A stretch of 64,000 bases of DNA from positions 186,001 to 250,000 of the forward strand of contig NZ_FTMN01000005.1 of NCBI RefSeq assembly GCF_900155945.1, written 5' to 3'. The number at the start of each line of letters is the position of its first letter. Within the stretch, counting starts at the first letter, position 1. This document shows positions 8,404-17,019 of this stretch, in pieces. Both the position numbers and the translations under genes were made by a program. The stretch is from Marinobacterium stanieri (GTDB lineage Bacteria > Pseudomonadota > Gammaproteobacteria > Pseudomonadales > Balneatricaceae). The notes beneath the pieces were generated by a model. That model was not told where the DNA came from and made no database searches. It worked only from the letters and a program-made list of their open reading frames with translations.

Positions 8404-9573
8404 ATGTCAGACAAGAGATTGATGAGTCGATATCCCTCTTCGACTTATCTGCAGCGTCGTGCGCGCCGTCGCCTGCCCGGTTTTGTATTTGATTATCTTG
8501 AGGGCGGCAGTGGCCGTCAGGCTGCGCTGGCTCGCAATACGCGCGGGTTTGATCAGGCCGATCTGACGCCGCGTTACTTCAATACCTGCGGTGCAGTGGA
8601 TCTGGGTACTCGCCTGTTTGGTCAGCACTACCAGGTACCTTTTGGCGTCGCGCCCATTGGCATGGATGGGCTGATCTGTCCCCTGGCGGTCAGTCACCTG
8701 GCACGTGCTGCACGTGCACATGGCTGCCCGTTGGTGGCCAGCACGTTTGCGACCACATCGCTGGAAGAAGTGGCTGAGCTGGCCGGTCAGCAAGCCTGGT
8801 TTCAGCTTTATCCCTTCAGCGATGCGGCGATTGAAAGTGACATCCTCGATCGGGCGGAACGAGCGGGTTATCAGGTGCTGGTGGTGACGGTCGATGTGCC
8901 GGTGGGCGGCCGCCGTGAGCGTGATATGCGCAATGGTCTGTCCCTGCCGCCACGTCCCGGTCTGGGTGTTTGTGCGGATGTGATGCGTCACCCCGGTTGG
9001 GCATTCAGGCAGCTGAGTAAGGGGATGCCCAGCTTTAGCAACCTGCACCCCTACAAGCGCGCATCCAATGACTTTTTGCCGGCCAAGGTGGAAGGCGCTG
9101 TGTCCTGGCAACGGTTGGAAGGCTTTCGCCGCCGCTGGCCAGGCACCTTGTTGGTGAAGGGCGTGCTGCACCCCGAAGATGCTGTGCACTGCCAGAGCCT
9201 GGGGGTCGACGGCATTATCGTGTCCAACCATGGCGGTCGCCAGCTGGATGCCTGTCCATCGACGCTGGAAGCACTGCCGGGCATCCGTCAGGCGGTCGGG
9301 CCAGCGTTCCCGCTGCTGGTGGATAGCGGTATCCGGTCGGGGCTCGATGTAGCGCGTGCACTGGCGGCGGGTGCCGATTTTGCGTTGCTGGGGCGCACCT
9401 TCATGTACGCCATGGCGGCGCTGGGCGAGGCGGGGGCAGATCACAGCATGCGGATGCTGCGGGAGGAGCTGGAAAACGCTCTGCAGATGATCCGCTGTCC
9501 CGATATTGATGAATTGAAACACTGGCATTCGCAGTCTGCGGTGCCTACGGCAAGGGAGACTCACCATGGCTGA
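8404..9573 (+). CDS. FMN-dependent alpha-hydroxy-acid dehydrogenase (mandelate/lactate dehydrogenase family)
   Basis: 389-aa flavoenzyme that oxidises an L-2-hydroxyacid to the 2-oxoacid. Family residues visible: Tyr31 in FDYLEGG, the FMN-contact FQLYPF (133-138), Lys252 in LLVKGV, and the catalytic pair His276/Arg279 in SNHGGRQLD. The C-terminal VDSGIRSG and LLGRTFMYA bind the FMN phosphate. Its last 8 bp overlap iorA, so it is co-translated with the oxidoreductase that consumes 2-oxoacids. A membrane-bound mandelate-dehydrogenase-like or an aryllactate (phenyl-, indole-) specific role fits best; plain lactate is possible but would not need IorA. Confidence 0.9.
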   Translation: MSDKRLMSRYPSSTYLQRRARRRLPGFVFDYLEGGSGRQAALARNTRGFDQADLTPRYFNTCGAVDLGTRLFGQHYQVPFGVAPIGMDGLICPLAVSHLARAARAHGCPLVASTFATTSLEEVAELAGQQAWFQLYPFSDAAIESDILDRAERAGYQVLVVTVDVPVGGRRERDMRNGLSLPPRPGLGVCADVMRHPGWAFRQLSKGMPSFSNLHPYKRASNDFLPAKVEGAVSWQRLEGFRRRWPGTLLVKGVLHPEDAVHCQSLGVDGIIVSNHGGRQLDACPSTLEALPGIRQAVGPAFPLLVDSGIRSGLDVARALAAGADFALLGRTFMYAMAALGEAGADHSMRMLREELENALQMIRCPDIDELKHWHSQSAVPTARETHHG

Positions 9574-11731
9574 GCGCTCATTCAAGAAAGAGGTCAAGAA
9601 ACTGCACGCCGGAGCGGGTGAAACCTTCCAGGGGGAAGGCATTCTCGCCGTGACCAAGGCGCTGCTTCAGTCTGGAGTGGCGTATGTTGGCGGCTACCAG
9701 GGCTCGCCCATCTCTCATCTGATGGATGTCCTGGCCGATGCCAAGGATGAAATTCTGGATGACATGGGTGTGCACTTCGAGACCAGTGCCAGCGAGGCTA
9801 CAGCTGCAGCCATGCTGTCAGCATCGGTGCACTATCCGCTGCGCGGTGCTGTGACCTGGAAGTCTACCGTGGGCACCAATGTGGCCTCGGATGCCCTGGC
9901 CAATCTGGCCTCCGGCGGTGTCACCGGTGGTACTGTCGTGGTCATCGGTGAAGACTACGGCGAAGGCTCCTCAATCATGCAGGAGCGCACCCACGCCTTT
10001 GCCATGAAATCGCATATCTGGCTGTTGGACCCTCGGCCCAACCTGCCCAGCATCGTGGATGCGGTAGAGAAAAGCTTCGAGCTGTCCGAGGCCAGTAATA
10101 CCCCGGTCATGTTGCAGATGCGCATTCGTGCTTGTCATGTGCATGGTCATTTCACGGCCAAGGACAATGTGAAACCGTCGTTTACTCTGGGCGATGCGCT
10201 GGAAAACCCCCAACGGGATCTGAGTCGTATCGTTTTGCCGCCGTCTACTTTTGTACACGAGAAAGAGAAACTGGAGGACCGGTTGCCGGCCGCAATTCAA
10301 TTTATCAAGGAACACCGTCTCAACGAAGTGTTCGATGGGCCGCGCAAGGATATCGGACTGGTGGTACAGGGCGGTTGTTACAACACCACCATTCGTGCGC
10401 TGGAACATCTTGGTTTGGCCGATGCCTTTGGCAACTCAGAGATTCCGCTCTATGTACTCAACGTGGCTTTCCCATTGGTGGATGACGAGCTGCTGGCGTT
10501 TGCACAGGACAAATCGGCGCTGCTGCTGATTGAAGAGGGCGGCCCCGAATTCATAGAACATGAAATCAACAGCATCTTTGCCCGTGCCGGCTGTACCACC
10601 CGACTGCTCGGCAAGTCGATGCTGCCGCGATATGGCGAGTACACCTGTGATGTGATCAAGGACGGTTTGCGCCAGTTCCTGCAGCAACAAACCCCGGATC
10701 TGCTTCAGGATGAAGTGGGCATAAAACTGGTGCCTTCAAAACCCCTGTCGGTCGAGGCGCTGGACCAGGCGGTCCCGGCCCGGCCGGCCGGTTTTTGCAC
10801 CGGCTGTCCGGAGCGGCCGGTGTTTTCCGCAATCAAACAGCTGCAGCGAGAGCAGGGTGACTTCCACATCAGCTGTGATATTGGCTGCCACCTGTTCTCC
10901 ATTTTGCCGCCATTCAATATCGGCGCCACAACCATGGGCTATGGCTTGGGTGGCGCGTCTGCGTCGGCCTTCAATGTGCCATCCAGCAAGCCCGCGATTG
11001 CCATCATGGGGGATGGCGGCTTCTGGCATAACGGCCTTACCAGCGGTATCGGCAACTCGGTTTTCAACAAGAGTGACGGCGTTAACCTGATCATCGACAA
11101 CGCCTACACTGCGGCAACCGGCGGTCAGGATATTCTCTCGTCCAAAGCCGATAACCCGGAGCGTTCGACTCAACATTCCATTGCTCGTGCGGTGGAAGGT
11201 GTGGGGGTGAAGTGGGTGAAAACGCTGACCCGTACCTACGACGTCAAGGCGATGAAGCAGGCACTGAAGGAAGCCGTCACCACCAAGGGCGTGGGCCCCA
11301 AGGTGATCGTGGCCCAGTCGGAATGCATGCTCAATCGCCAGCGACGCGAGAAGCGTGAACGCCGCAAGGAGATCCAGGACGGACAGCGGGTAGTGGAAAG
11401 TCGCTTTGCCATCGACGGTGACACCTGCACCGGTGACCGCGCCTGTATCCGCCTGTCGGGCTGCCCGTCGTTGACCGTCAAGCCCAACCCGGACCCCTGG
11501 CGCAGTGATCCCGTCACCCATATCGATAACAGCTGTGTCGGCTGCGGCCTCTGTGGCGAGAACGTGCATGCCGACATCCTCTGCCCTTCATTCGTCAAGG
11601 TTGAGGTGGTGCGCAATGCCGGCTGGCTGGAGCGTCAGCGTCGTCGCCTGTCACAGGCCGTGATCGGCTGGCTGCAGCGTCGCGCCGTGAAGCGACAGGA
11701 ACTGGATCTGCTGGAAGGAGTATCCCGATGA
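9566..11731 (+). CDS. iorA: Indolepyruvate:ferredoxin oxidoreductase alpha subunit
   Basis: 721-aa thiamine-diphosphate and iron-sulfur enzyme that decarboxylates aryl or branched 2-oxoacids to acyl-CoA. The pyrimidine-binding domain comes first (GGYQGSPISHLMD near residue 45). The CTGCPERP motif is at 411-418, and the TPP-phosphate motif GDG (482-484) leads to D511-N512. The C-terminus has a two-cluster ferredoxin domain: CTGDRACIRLSGCPS, then CVGCGLCGENVHADILCPS (about 610-670). It overlaps the hydroxyacid dehydrogenase upstream and iorB downstream (ATGA-type), so all three are coupled. Electrons should pass to ferredoxin or, in aerobes, to an unidentified acceptor. Confidence 0.9.
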   Translation: MAERSFKKEVKKLHAGAGETFQGEGILAVTKALLQSGVAYVGGYQGSPISHLMDVLADAKDEILDDMGVHFETSASEATAAAMLSASVHYPLRGAVTWKSTVGTNVASDALANLASGGVTGGTVVVIGEDYGEGSSIMQERTHAFAMKSHIWLLDPRPNLPSIVDAVEKSFELSEASNTPVMLQMRIRACHVHGHFTAKDNVKPSFTLGDALENPQRDLSRIVLPPSTFVHEKEKLEDRLPAAIQFIKEHRLNEVFDGPRKDIGLVVQGGCYNTTIRALEHLGLADAFGNSEIPLYVLNVAFPLVDDELLAFAQDKSALLLIEEGGPEFIEHEINSIFARAGCTTRLLGKSMLPRYGEYTCDVIKDGLRQFLQQQTPDLLQDEVGIKLVPSKPLSVEALDQAVPARPAGFCTGCPERPVFSAIKQLQREQGDFHISCDIGCHLFSILPPFNIGATTMGYGLGGASASAFNVPSSKPAIAIMGDGGFWHNGLTSGIGNSVFNKSDGVNLIIDNAYTAATGGQDILSSKADNPERSTQHSIARAVEGVGVKWVKTLTRTYDVKAMKQALKEAVTTKGVGPKVIVAQSECMLNRQRREKRERRKEIQDGQRVVESRFAIDGDTCTGDRACIRLSGCPSLTVKPNPDPWRSDPVTHIDNSCVGCGLCGENVHADILCPSFVKVEVVRNAGWLERQRRRLSQAVIGWLQRRAVKRQELDLLEGVSR

Positions 11732-13329
11732 GCACGAACAACAAACAACGGATCAACATCGCCATTACGGCGATGGGTGGCCAGGGCGGCGGTGTTCTGG
11801 CGGACTGGATCATCGGCATGGCCGAGCACTCGGGCTGGATTGCCCAGACGACTTCGGTACCCGGTGTAGCCCAGCGAACAGGGGCGACCATCTATTATCT
11901 GGAATTGTTCAAACCGGTTAGCGGTCAGTTGGAAGCGCCGGTGTTGTCCCTGTCCCCGGCCAGTGGCGATGTGGATCTGGTGATTGCCGCCGAACTGATG
12001 GAGGCCGGACGAGCCATCCAGCGTGGCTTTGTGACACCGGATCGTACAACCCTGATTGCCTCTTCACACCGAGCCTATGCGGTATCGGAAAAGGAAGCGC
12101 TGGGCAATGCGTTGTCTGACCCTGAGGTTATCCACCAGGCGGCCGGTGAGATGGCACAGCGTTATCTCTGCTTTGATATGGCGGCGCTGGCAACGCAAAC
12201 GGGCAGTGTGGTCAGTGCTGTTCTGTTCGGTGCACTCTGTGGCAGTCGAGTACTGCCGTTCGAGCGTGATGCTTTCGAGCAGGCGATCCGCAACGGCGGG
12301 GTTGGTGTTGATGCCAGTTTGCGTGCCTTTGCAGCCGGTCATGATCAGGCACTGAAGGGCGATGGCTGTACCGACCTGCCGCAACAGGCACCTCAGGTGT
12401 ATCAATGGATCTACCAGGGGCAGGATGAAGGAATCAGGCAGCTGTTGGCGCGCGTGGAGCAGGCGTTCCCGGCTGAACTGCAGGCGCCTTTGACAGAAGG
12501 CGTGCGTCGGCTGCTGGATCATACAGGGCTGACATATGCTGAACTCTATGTGCAGCGCATGCAGCAGGTTCTGCAGCTGGAGCAGGCGAATCAACCGGAT
12601 GGCGGACGCTTACTGAGCCAGCGAGTGGCGGCTCGTCTGGCAGTGTGGATGGCCTATGAAGACACCATCCGCGTCGCTGAGATCAAAACTCGTTCACGCC
12701 GCTTCCAGGGGCTGTATCAGGAAGTGGGTATCGATGCGCAGCAGGTGTCCTATTTCCACGAGTACCTGCACCCTCGCATTGATGAGGTAGCGGAAACCCT
12801 GCCGGCGGGGCTGGGGCGTTGGGTGCTGAAAACGGGCTGGGCATCGTCGTTGCTGAATCGGTTGTTTGCCGGTCCCAAAACGGTTTCAACGCAAAGCCTG
12901 CGCGGTTTTCTGCCGCTGTATCTGGTCGCGCGCATGCGCCGCTGGCGTCATCGAACGCTGCGTTATGCGCTGGAACAGGAGCGCATTGAGCAATGGCTGG
13001 CGCTATTGACCGAGCTGTCGCGTACGGACGCGCCCCTGGCGCTGGAAGTGGCGCAGTTGCCTGAGCTTATCAAGGGTTATGGCAAAACCCATGCACGCGG
13101 GCTGCGCAACTTCAGCATCCTCTGTCAGGCGGCTAAACATCTGCAGGGGCAGACAGACTCCGCTGGGATACTGCTGGGTCTGCATCAGGCAGCTCTGCAA
13201 AGTGAAGCCGGCACAGAGCTGGCCGCTGCGCTGCGTGAAGCAGGAATGGACGCGCTGGCGCATGAGCTGGGGCACCCGAATGTGCAAGCGCAGGTAGTGC
13301 AGGTGATGGAGCCGCAAGCGGCCGGTTAA
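11728..13329 (+). CDS. iorB: Indolepyruvate oxidoreductase beta subunit, long form with extra C-terminal helical domain
   Basis: 533 aa, more than twice the roughly 200 aa of archaeal IorB. Residues about 8-200 are the gamma-type oxidoreductase domain (ITAMGGQGGGVLADWI, SVPGVAQRTGATIYYLE). The remaining 300 residues are a mostly helical region containing PELIKGYGKTHARG. It resembles the C-terminal region of the single-chain enzyme at 17020-20490 (SRIRGYGPVKEKA), the region known in databases as DUF6537. It completes the alpha2beta2 enzyme with IorA and overlaps it by 4 bp. No Fe-S motif is present, as expected for beta. Confidence 0.88.
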   Translation: MSTNNKQRINIAITAMGGQGGGVLADWIIGMAEHSGWIAQTTSVPGVAQRTGATIYYLELFKPVSGQLEAPVLSLSPASGDVDLVIAAELMEAGRAIQRGFVTPDRTTLIASSHRAYAVSEKEALGNALSDPEVIHQAAGEMAQRYLCFDMAALATQTGSVVSAVLFGALCGSRVLPFERDAFEQAIRNGGVGVDASLRAFAAGHDQALKGDGCTDLPQQAPQVYQWIYQGQDEGIRQLLARVEQAFPAELQAPLTEGVRRLLDHTGLTYAELYVQRMQQVLQLEQANQPDGGRLLSQRVAARLAVWMAYEDTIRVAEIKTRSRRFQGLYQEVGIDAQQVSYFHEYLHPRIDEVAETLPAGLGRWVLKTGWASSLLNRLFAGPKTVSTQSLRGFLPLYLVARMRRWRHRTLRYALEQERIEQWLALLTELSRTDAPLALEVAQLPELIKGYGKTHARGLRNFSILCQAAKHLQGQTDSAGILLGLHQAALQSEAGTELAAALREAGMDALAHELGHPNVQAQVVQVMEPQAAG

Positions 13330-13348
13330 GCCTGCTTTGGCTGCAGGC
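13330..13348. terminator. Short stem-loop between convergent iorB and sirtuin genes
   Basis: GCCTGC (13330-13335) and GCAGGC (13343-13348) form a 6-bp stem with a 7-base loop directly after the iorB stop and just before the convergent gene end. No T-run follows, so the assignment is weak. Confidence 0.35.
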
Positions 13349-13351
13349 ACC

Positions 13352-14101
13352 TCAGCCCTGCAGCCACTCCTCCACCCATGCCCGCACATCGGAGCCCTGG
13401 CTCAGGGCTTCTACCGCGCCCATGCGAAAATGTTCGGTGTAGGGCTTGAATCCGGCACCGAGCATGCGGTCGTAGGGACAGGTTTCGGTGGGGTCCACAT
13501 AGAGAATGATCGCTTCACCACCACTGCCCTGATAGGCCTGCAGGCAGAACTGCACCACGGATTCACTGCTGCCGACCACCAAGACCAGGTCATCGCTGCT
13601 CAGTGAGTTCATCAGCTCGAACAGATCCCGGTAAACCGGCGCGACTTCACCGAAAAACACCACATTGGGTTTGAAGTGGGGCGGGTGTGCGGCGTGATCG
13701 AAGGCTTCATAACCGATCGGCTGGATCTCACCTTCGGCCAGATTCACCAGTTCCAGCAGGTTGCCGTGGATATGCTCGACGACAGGGCTGCCGGCACGTT
13801 CGTGCAGATCGTCCACGTTGGTAGTCATTAGCCGGACACGCTCGCCATGTTGTTGCTGCAGGTCGGCGATGGCCTGGTGGGCCGGGTTGGGGTTAACACC
13901 TTGCAGGGCGGTGCGGCGGGCGTTGTAAAACTCATGCACCAGATCGTAGTTCTGCTCGAAGGTGTCGATATTGCAGACATCCTCGATACGGTGGTTATGC
14001 CAGAGGCCGTCGGGGCCGGTACGGAAGGTGGGAACACCGGACTCGGCGGAGATGCCGGCACCGGTGAATATGATCAGACGTCGATTGTCAGGGTGTGTCA
14101 T
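13352..14101 (-). CDS. Sir2-family NAD-dependent protein deacylase (CobB-like, zinc-site cysteines absent)
   Basis: 249 aa. The NAD-binding motifs are intact: TGAGISAESGVPTFR (13-27), TTNVDDLHERAG (93-104) and catalytic His112 in HIHGN. FYNARR (58-63) keeps the Tyr-x-x-Arg pair that in class III sirtuins (CobB, SIRT5) reads acidic acyl groups. This suggests desuccinylase or demalonylase ability. Unusual: the segment between HGN and PNVVFFGE (113-146), where the zinc ribbon normally sits, contains no cysteine. Convergent with iorB and downstream of the symporter gene, so it may share a transcript with the latter across a hairpin. CobB proteins classically activate acyl-CoA synthetases, but a link to the flanking acyl-CoA-forming enzymes is only a guess. 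Confidence 0.82.
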   Translation of the reverse strand: MTHPDNRRLIIFTGAGISAESGVPTFRTGPDGLWHNHRIEDVCNIDTFEQNYDLVHEFYNARRTALQGVNPNPAHQAIADLQQQHGERVRLMTTNVDDLHERAGSPVVEHIHGNLLELVNLAEGEIQPIGYEAFDHAAHPPHFKPNVVFFGEVAPVYRDLFELMNSLSSDDLVLVVGSSESVVQFCLQAYQGSGGEAIILYVDPTETCPYDRMLGAGFKPYTEHFRMGAVEALSQGSDVRAWVEEWLQG

Positions 14102-14156
14102 CGTGCGAGCCTCTCGGTCATTGCTGGTGTCAGTTTACCAGCCCAAACCGGGAGAA

Positions 14157-14187
14157 GGGCACCGGCGACAGTCTGTTGCCGGTGCCC
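14157..14187 (-). terminator. Probable terminator after the sodium symporter gene
   Basis: GGGCACCGGC (14157-14166) and GCCGGTGCCC (14178-14187) make a perfect 10-bp stem with an 11-base loop. It lies 13 bp beyond the minus-strand stop at 14200. On the minus strand the following bases are pyrimidine-rich (cttctccc). Confidence 0.6.
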
Positions 14188-14199
14188 ACCCGCGCCTTA

Positions 14200-15606
14200 T
14201 CAGCTCAGGTTATAGAGGAACACCACCAGTACGGCGACCGGCGTGATGAACTTGAGGGTGTTGTACCAGAGGTTGAAACCGCCTTCGGACAGGGACAGCT
14301 CGTTCTGCAGTGCCTGCTTCGACATGAACCAGCCGACCAGTACAGCCACCAGCAGGCCGCCCAGCGGCAGCAGGATGTTGGCGGTCAGGTAATCCAGCAG
14401 GTCGAAGATGGTTTTGCCCTCGAACATGGCGAACATGCCTAGCGGTGCGACATCCGACCAGAGGTTCAGCGACAGGATGGACGCGATACCCAGCACCCAG
14501 CACACCAGACCTGCGATCAGCGTACTGACAGTACGGTTCATGCCTTTCTGTTCTTCCAGCCATTCCACCAGCGGTTCCAGCAGGGAGATGCCAGAGGTCC
14601 AGGCAGCAAATACCAGCAGTACGAAGAAAAGGGTGCCGAACAGGGTGCCCATCGGCATCTGACCGAAGGCCAGCGGCAGTGTCTGGAAAATCAGGCCCGG
14701 ACCTGCGCCCGGCTCCATGCCGTTGGCAAATACGATCGGGAAGATGGCGAGGCCAGCCAGCAGGGCAACACCGGTATCCATCACGGACACGGTGACGGAG
14801 GCTTTGGCGATAGATACGTTTTTCGGCAGGTAGGAGCCGTAGGCCATCATCACCGCCATACCCAGGCTCAGGGTGAAGAAGGCGTGGCCGAGGGCAACCA
14901 GTACACCGGAGGTGGTGAGTTTGGAGAAGTCCGGCTGGAACAGGAAGCTGACCGCTTCACCGAAATGACCGGACGTCATGGCGTAGCCCACCATGATCAG
15001 CAGCAGGACAAACAGGCCCGGCATCAGAATGCTGGTGGCGCGCTCCAGACCCGAGCTGACCCCACGGGCAACCACCACCATCACCAGTGCCATGAACAGG
15101 GTATGCCAGCTGAGCAGCGTCATCGGATCGCTGAGCAGGCCGGAGAAAATGCCGCCCACGGCGTCGGCGGTTTGACCGCTGAACTGGCCCGCGGCCGAAG
15201 TGCCGACGTAGGACAGGGCCCAGCCGCCGATCACTGAGTAGAAAGATAGAATCAAAAAGCCGGCCAGCACGCCAATGGCGCCGACCCATTTCCATGCCGG
15301 GTTCAGTTTGTCCCGCTGCGTAATCTGACGCAGGCTGTTGACCGGACTGTGACCGCCGCGACGGCCGATCAACACTTCCGCCATCATGATCGGTATGCCC
15401 ACGACGGCGATACAGATCAGGTAGACCAGTACGAAGGCCCCGCCACCGTTTTCACCGGTGATATAGGGGAATTTCCAGATGTTGCCCAGCCCCACGGCGG
15501 AGCCGGTGGCGGCCAGAATAAAGGCCAGGCGTGACGACCAGAAGCCGCGTTTGCTGTGTGCGCCTTCCTGAGCGCCAGTTGCAGTGGCGGAAGAAGAGTA
15601 GGACAT
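14200..15606 (-). CDS. Sodium:neurotransmitter symporter family (NSS/SLC6) amino-acid transporter
   Basis: 468-aa membrane protein with about 12 hydrophobic segments. The first helix carries the family signature GSAVGLGNIWKFPYITGENGG, whose unwound middle binds substrate and sodium in LeuT. TM6-like and TM8-like glycine-rich stretches follow, and the N-terminal 20 residues are Ser/Ala-rich and cytoplasmic. It is the last gene of the minus-strand set oxidoreductase - amino-acid dehydrogenase - symporter. The likely cargo is therefore a hydrophobic or aromatic amino acid; related bacterial carriers include TnaT (Trp) and LeuT (Leu). The exact substrate is inference. Confidence 0.92.
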   Translation of the reverse strand: MSYSSSATATGAQEGAHSKRGFWSSRLAFILAATGSAVGLGNIWKFPYITGENGGGAFVLVYLICIAVVGIPIMMAEVLIGRRGGHSPVNSLRQITQRDKLNPAWKWVGAIGVLAGFLILSFYSVIGGWALSYVGTSAAGQFSGQTADAVGGIFSGLLSDPMTLLSWHTLFMALVMVVVARGVSSGLERATSILMPGLFVLLLIMVGYAMTSGHFGEAVSFLFQPDFSKLTTSGVLVALGHAFFTLSLGMAVMMAYGSYLPKNVSIAKASVTVSVMDTGVALLAGLAIFPIVFANGMEPGAGPGLIFQTLPLAFGQMPMGTLFGTLFFVLLVFAAWTSGISLLEPLVEWLEEQKGMNRTVSTLIAGLVCWVLGIASILSLNLWSDVAPLGMFAMFEGKTIFDLLDYLTANILLPLGGLLVAVLVGWFMSKQALQNELSLSEGGFNLWYNTLKFITPVAVLVVFLYNLS

Positions 15607-15695
15607 AACTGTCTCCTGCTTGGGTTTTCTTGTTTTCGGGGGACAGGAGCTGACCTGGAACCGATGGACGGTCCTGAATCAGCTCAAGTGGTTTC

Positions 15696-15835
15696 CAGGG
15701 AACTGAAAATCTATCTGCGTTGCCGAATACATCGTTAAAAAACGGCTCAAAATGCTCATTTAGTTTACTAAACTCCGCTTTTTCGCCGTTTTTTGCCTTG
15801 TCTCGGCTGCCTCGATTACGATTTTCAGTCCCCTG
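15696..15835. repeat. 140-bp element with 16-bp terminal inverted repeats (MITE/REP-like), possible terminator
   Basis: The ends match as inverted repeats with one mismatch: CAGGGAACTGAAAATC (15696-15711) and GATTTTCAGTCCCCTG (15820-15835). Nested inside are AAAAAACGGC (15737-15746) paired with GCCGTTTTTT (15785-15794), and the palindrome TTTAGTTTACTAAA (15759-15772). It fills the gap between the amino-acid dehydrogenase stop (15850) and the symporter start (15606). The GCCG-T6 arm could terminate transcription on either strand. Copy number elsewhere in the genome cannot be seen here; I found no second copy in the window. Confidence 0.6.
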
Positions 15836-15849
15836 TATCAGGTTGCTAA

Positions 15850-16941
15850 TTAGCCAGCCTTGGCCAGAGAACCATCCTGCTGCGATGGAACAAAATCGAA
15901 GCGCTCTTCGGCCAGTTCGTTGGCGATGATGCCGGTGGGGCGGCTATCGCGATCGGAACGGGTAAAGATCTCGCTCAGGGTGTCGCCGATGGTCTCGACG
16001 TGGGCGCGCACCTTCTCGGGCTCGTAGCCGGTGCGGCCATGGAAGACGTCGATAATGCCGCCAGCGTTGATGACAAAGTCGGGGGCGTAGAGGATGCCGT
16101 GCTGCATCAGCAGAGCGTCATGGTCGGGGCGTTCCAGCTGGTTGTTGGCAGCGCCGGCCACTACCTTGGCCTGCAGCTGAGGGATGCTGGTGTCGTTCAG
16201 TACGGCACCGAGGGCACAGGGTGCGACTACATCCACCGGCAGGGTGAGGATCTCTTCGGCACTGACCGGAGTGGCGCCGAACTCTTCGACAGCACGGTCC
16301 ATCTGGTCCTGATGGATGTCATAGACCCAGAGCTGAGCACCGGCTTCATGCAGATGACGCGCCAGACGGTAGCCGACATTGCCGATGCCCTGAATAGCCA
16401 CTTTCAGCCCGGTCAGATCTGTACGGCCCAGCTTATGCTGTACGGCCGCCTTGAGGCCGACGAAGGTGCCATAGGCGGTGGCCGGAGAAGGGTCACCATC
16501 ACTGGGCTTGCCATCGAAACCGATGTGAGTGGACACACCGGCCACCTGAGTGGTGCAGCGGCCCATCACTTTCAGGTCCGGTACGCTGGTGCCGGAGTCT
16601 TCAGCGGCGATATAGCGACCGCCCAGCTGTTCCAGACAGCGGCCCATGGCTTCCATCAACTCTTCCGTCTTGTGCTGGCGCGGATCGCCGATGATCACCG
16701 ATTTGCCACCGCCCAGATCCAGGTTGGCCAGTGCCGACTTGTAGGTCATGCCCTTGGACAGGCGCAGCACATCGCGCAAGGCTTCTTCATCGCTGGCGTA
16801 GGGGTACATGCGGCAGCCGCCCAGTGCCGGGCCGCGGGAACTGTTGTGCACGGCGACAATCGCCTTGAGACCGGTCTTGGGGTCGGTGAGGAAGCAGACC
16901 TGTTCGTGGTTGTCGAATTCGGGATGTGAAAATACGTTCAT
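15850..16941 (-). CDS. Leu/Phe/Val-type amino-acid dehydrogenase (NAD-dependent)
   Basis: 363-aa member of the Glu/Leu/Phe/Val dehydrogenase superfamily, which reversibly deaminates an amino acid to its 2-oxoacid. [10 protein letters not shown] leads into K68 ([10 protein letters not shown]) and the catalytic K80 in the glycine-rich [10 protein letters not shown]. The NAD-binding Rossmann motif is [12 protein letters not shown]. The length is that of leucine/phenylalanine dehydrogenases (about 350-365), not glutamate dehydrogenase (about 420-450). It lies 78 bp after the single-chain oxidoreductase on the same strand, which would use its product. Sequence alone does not separate Leu from Phe or Val specificity. 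Confidence 0.9.
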   Translation of the reverse strand: MNVFSHPEFDNHEQVCFLTDPKTGLKAIVAVHNSSRGPALGGCRMYPYASDEEALRDVLRLSKGMTYKSALANLDLGGGKSVIIGDPRQHKTEELMEAMGRCLEQLGGRYIAAEDSGTSVPDLKVMGRCTTQVAGVSTHIGFDGKPSDGDPSPATAYGTFVGLKAAVQHKLGRTDLTGLKVAIQGIGNVGYRLARHLHEAGAQLWVYDIHQDQMDRAVEEFGATPVSAEEILTLPVDVVAPCALGAVLNDTSIPQLQAKVVAGAANNQLERPDHDALLMQHGILYAPDFVINAGGIIDVFHGRTGYEPEKVRAHVETIGDTLSEIFTRSDRDSRPTGIIANELAEERFDFVPSQQDGSLAKAG

Positions 16942-17019
16942 CTTCGTTGCCTTCTGAATCGGTGCCGGGCGTGCCGCGCAGGCACACCGCCGGACTTAAA
17001 TTGGGTATCGAATAGTGTT

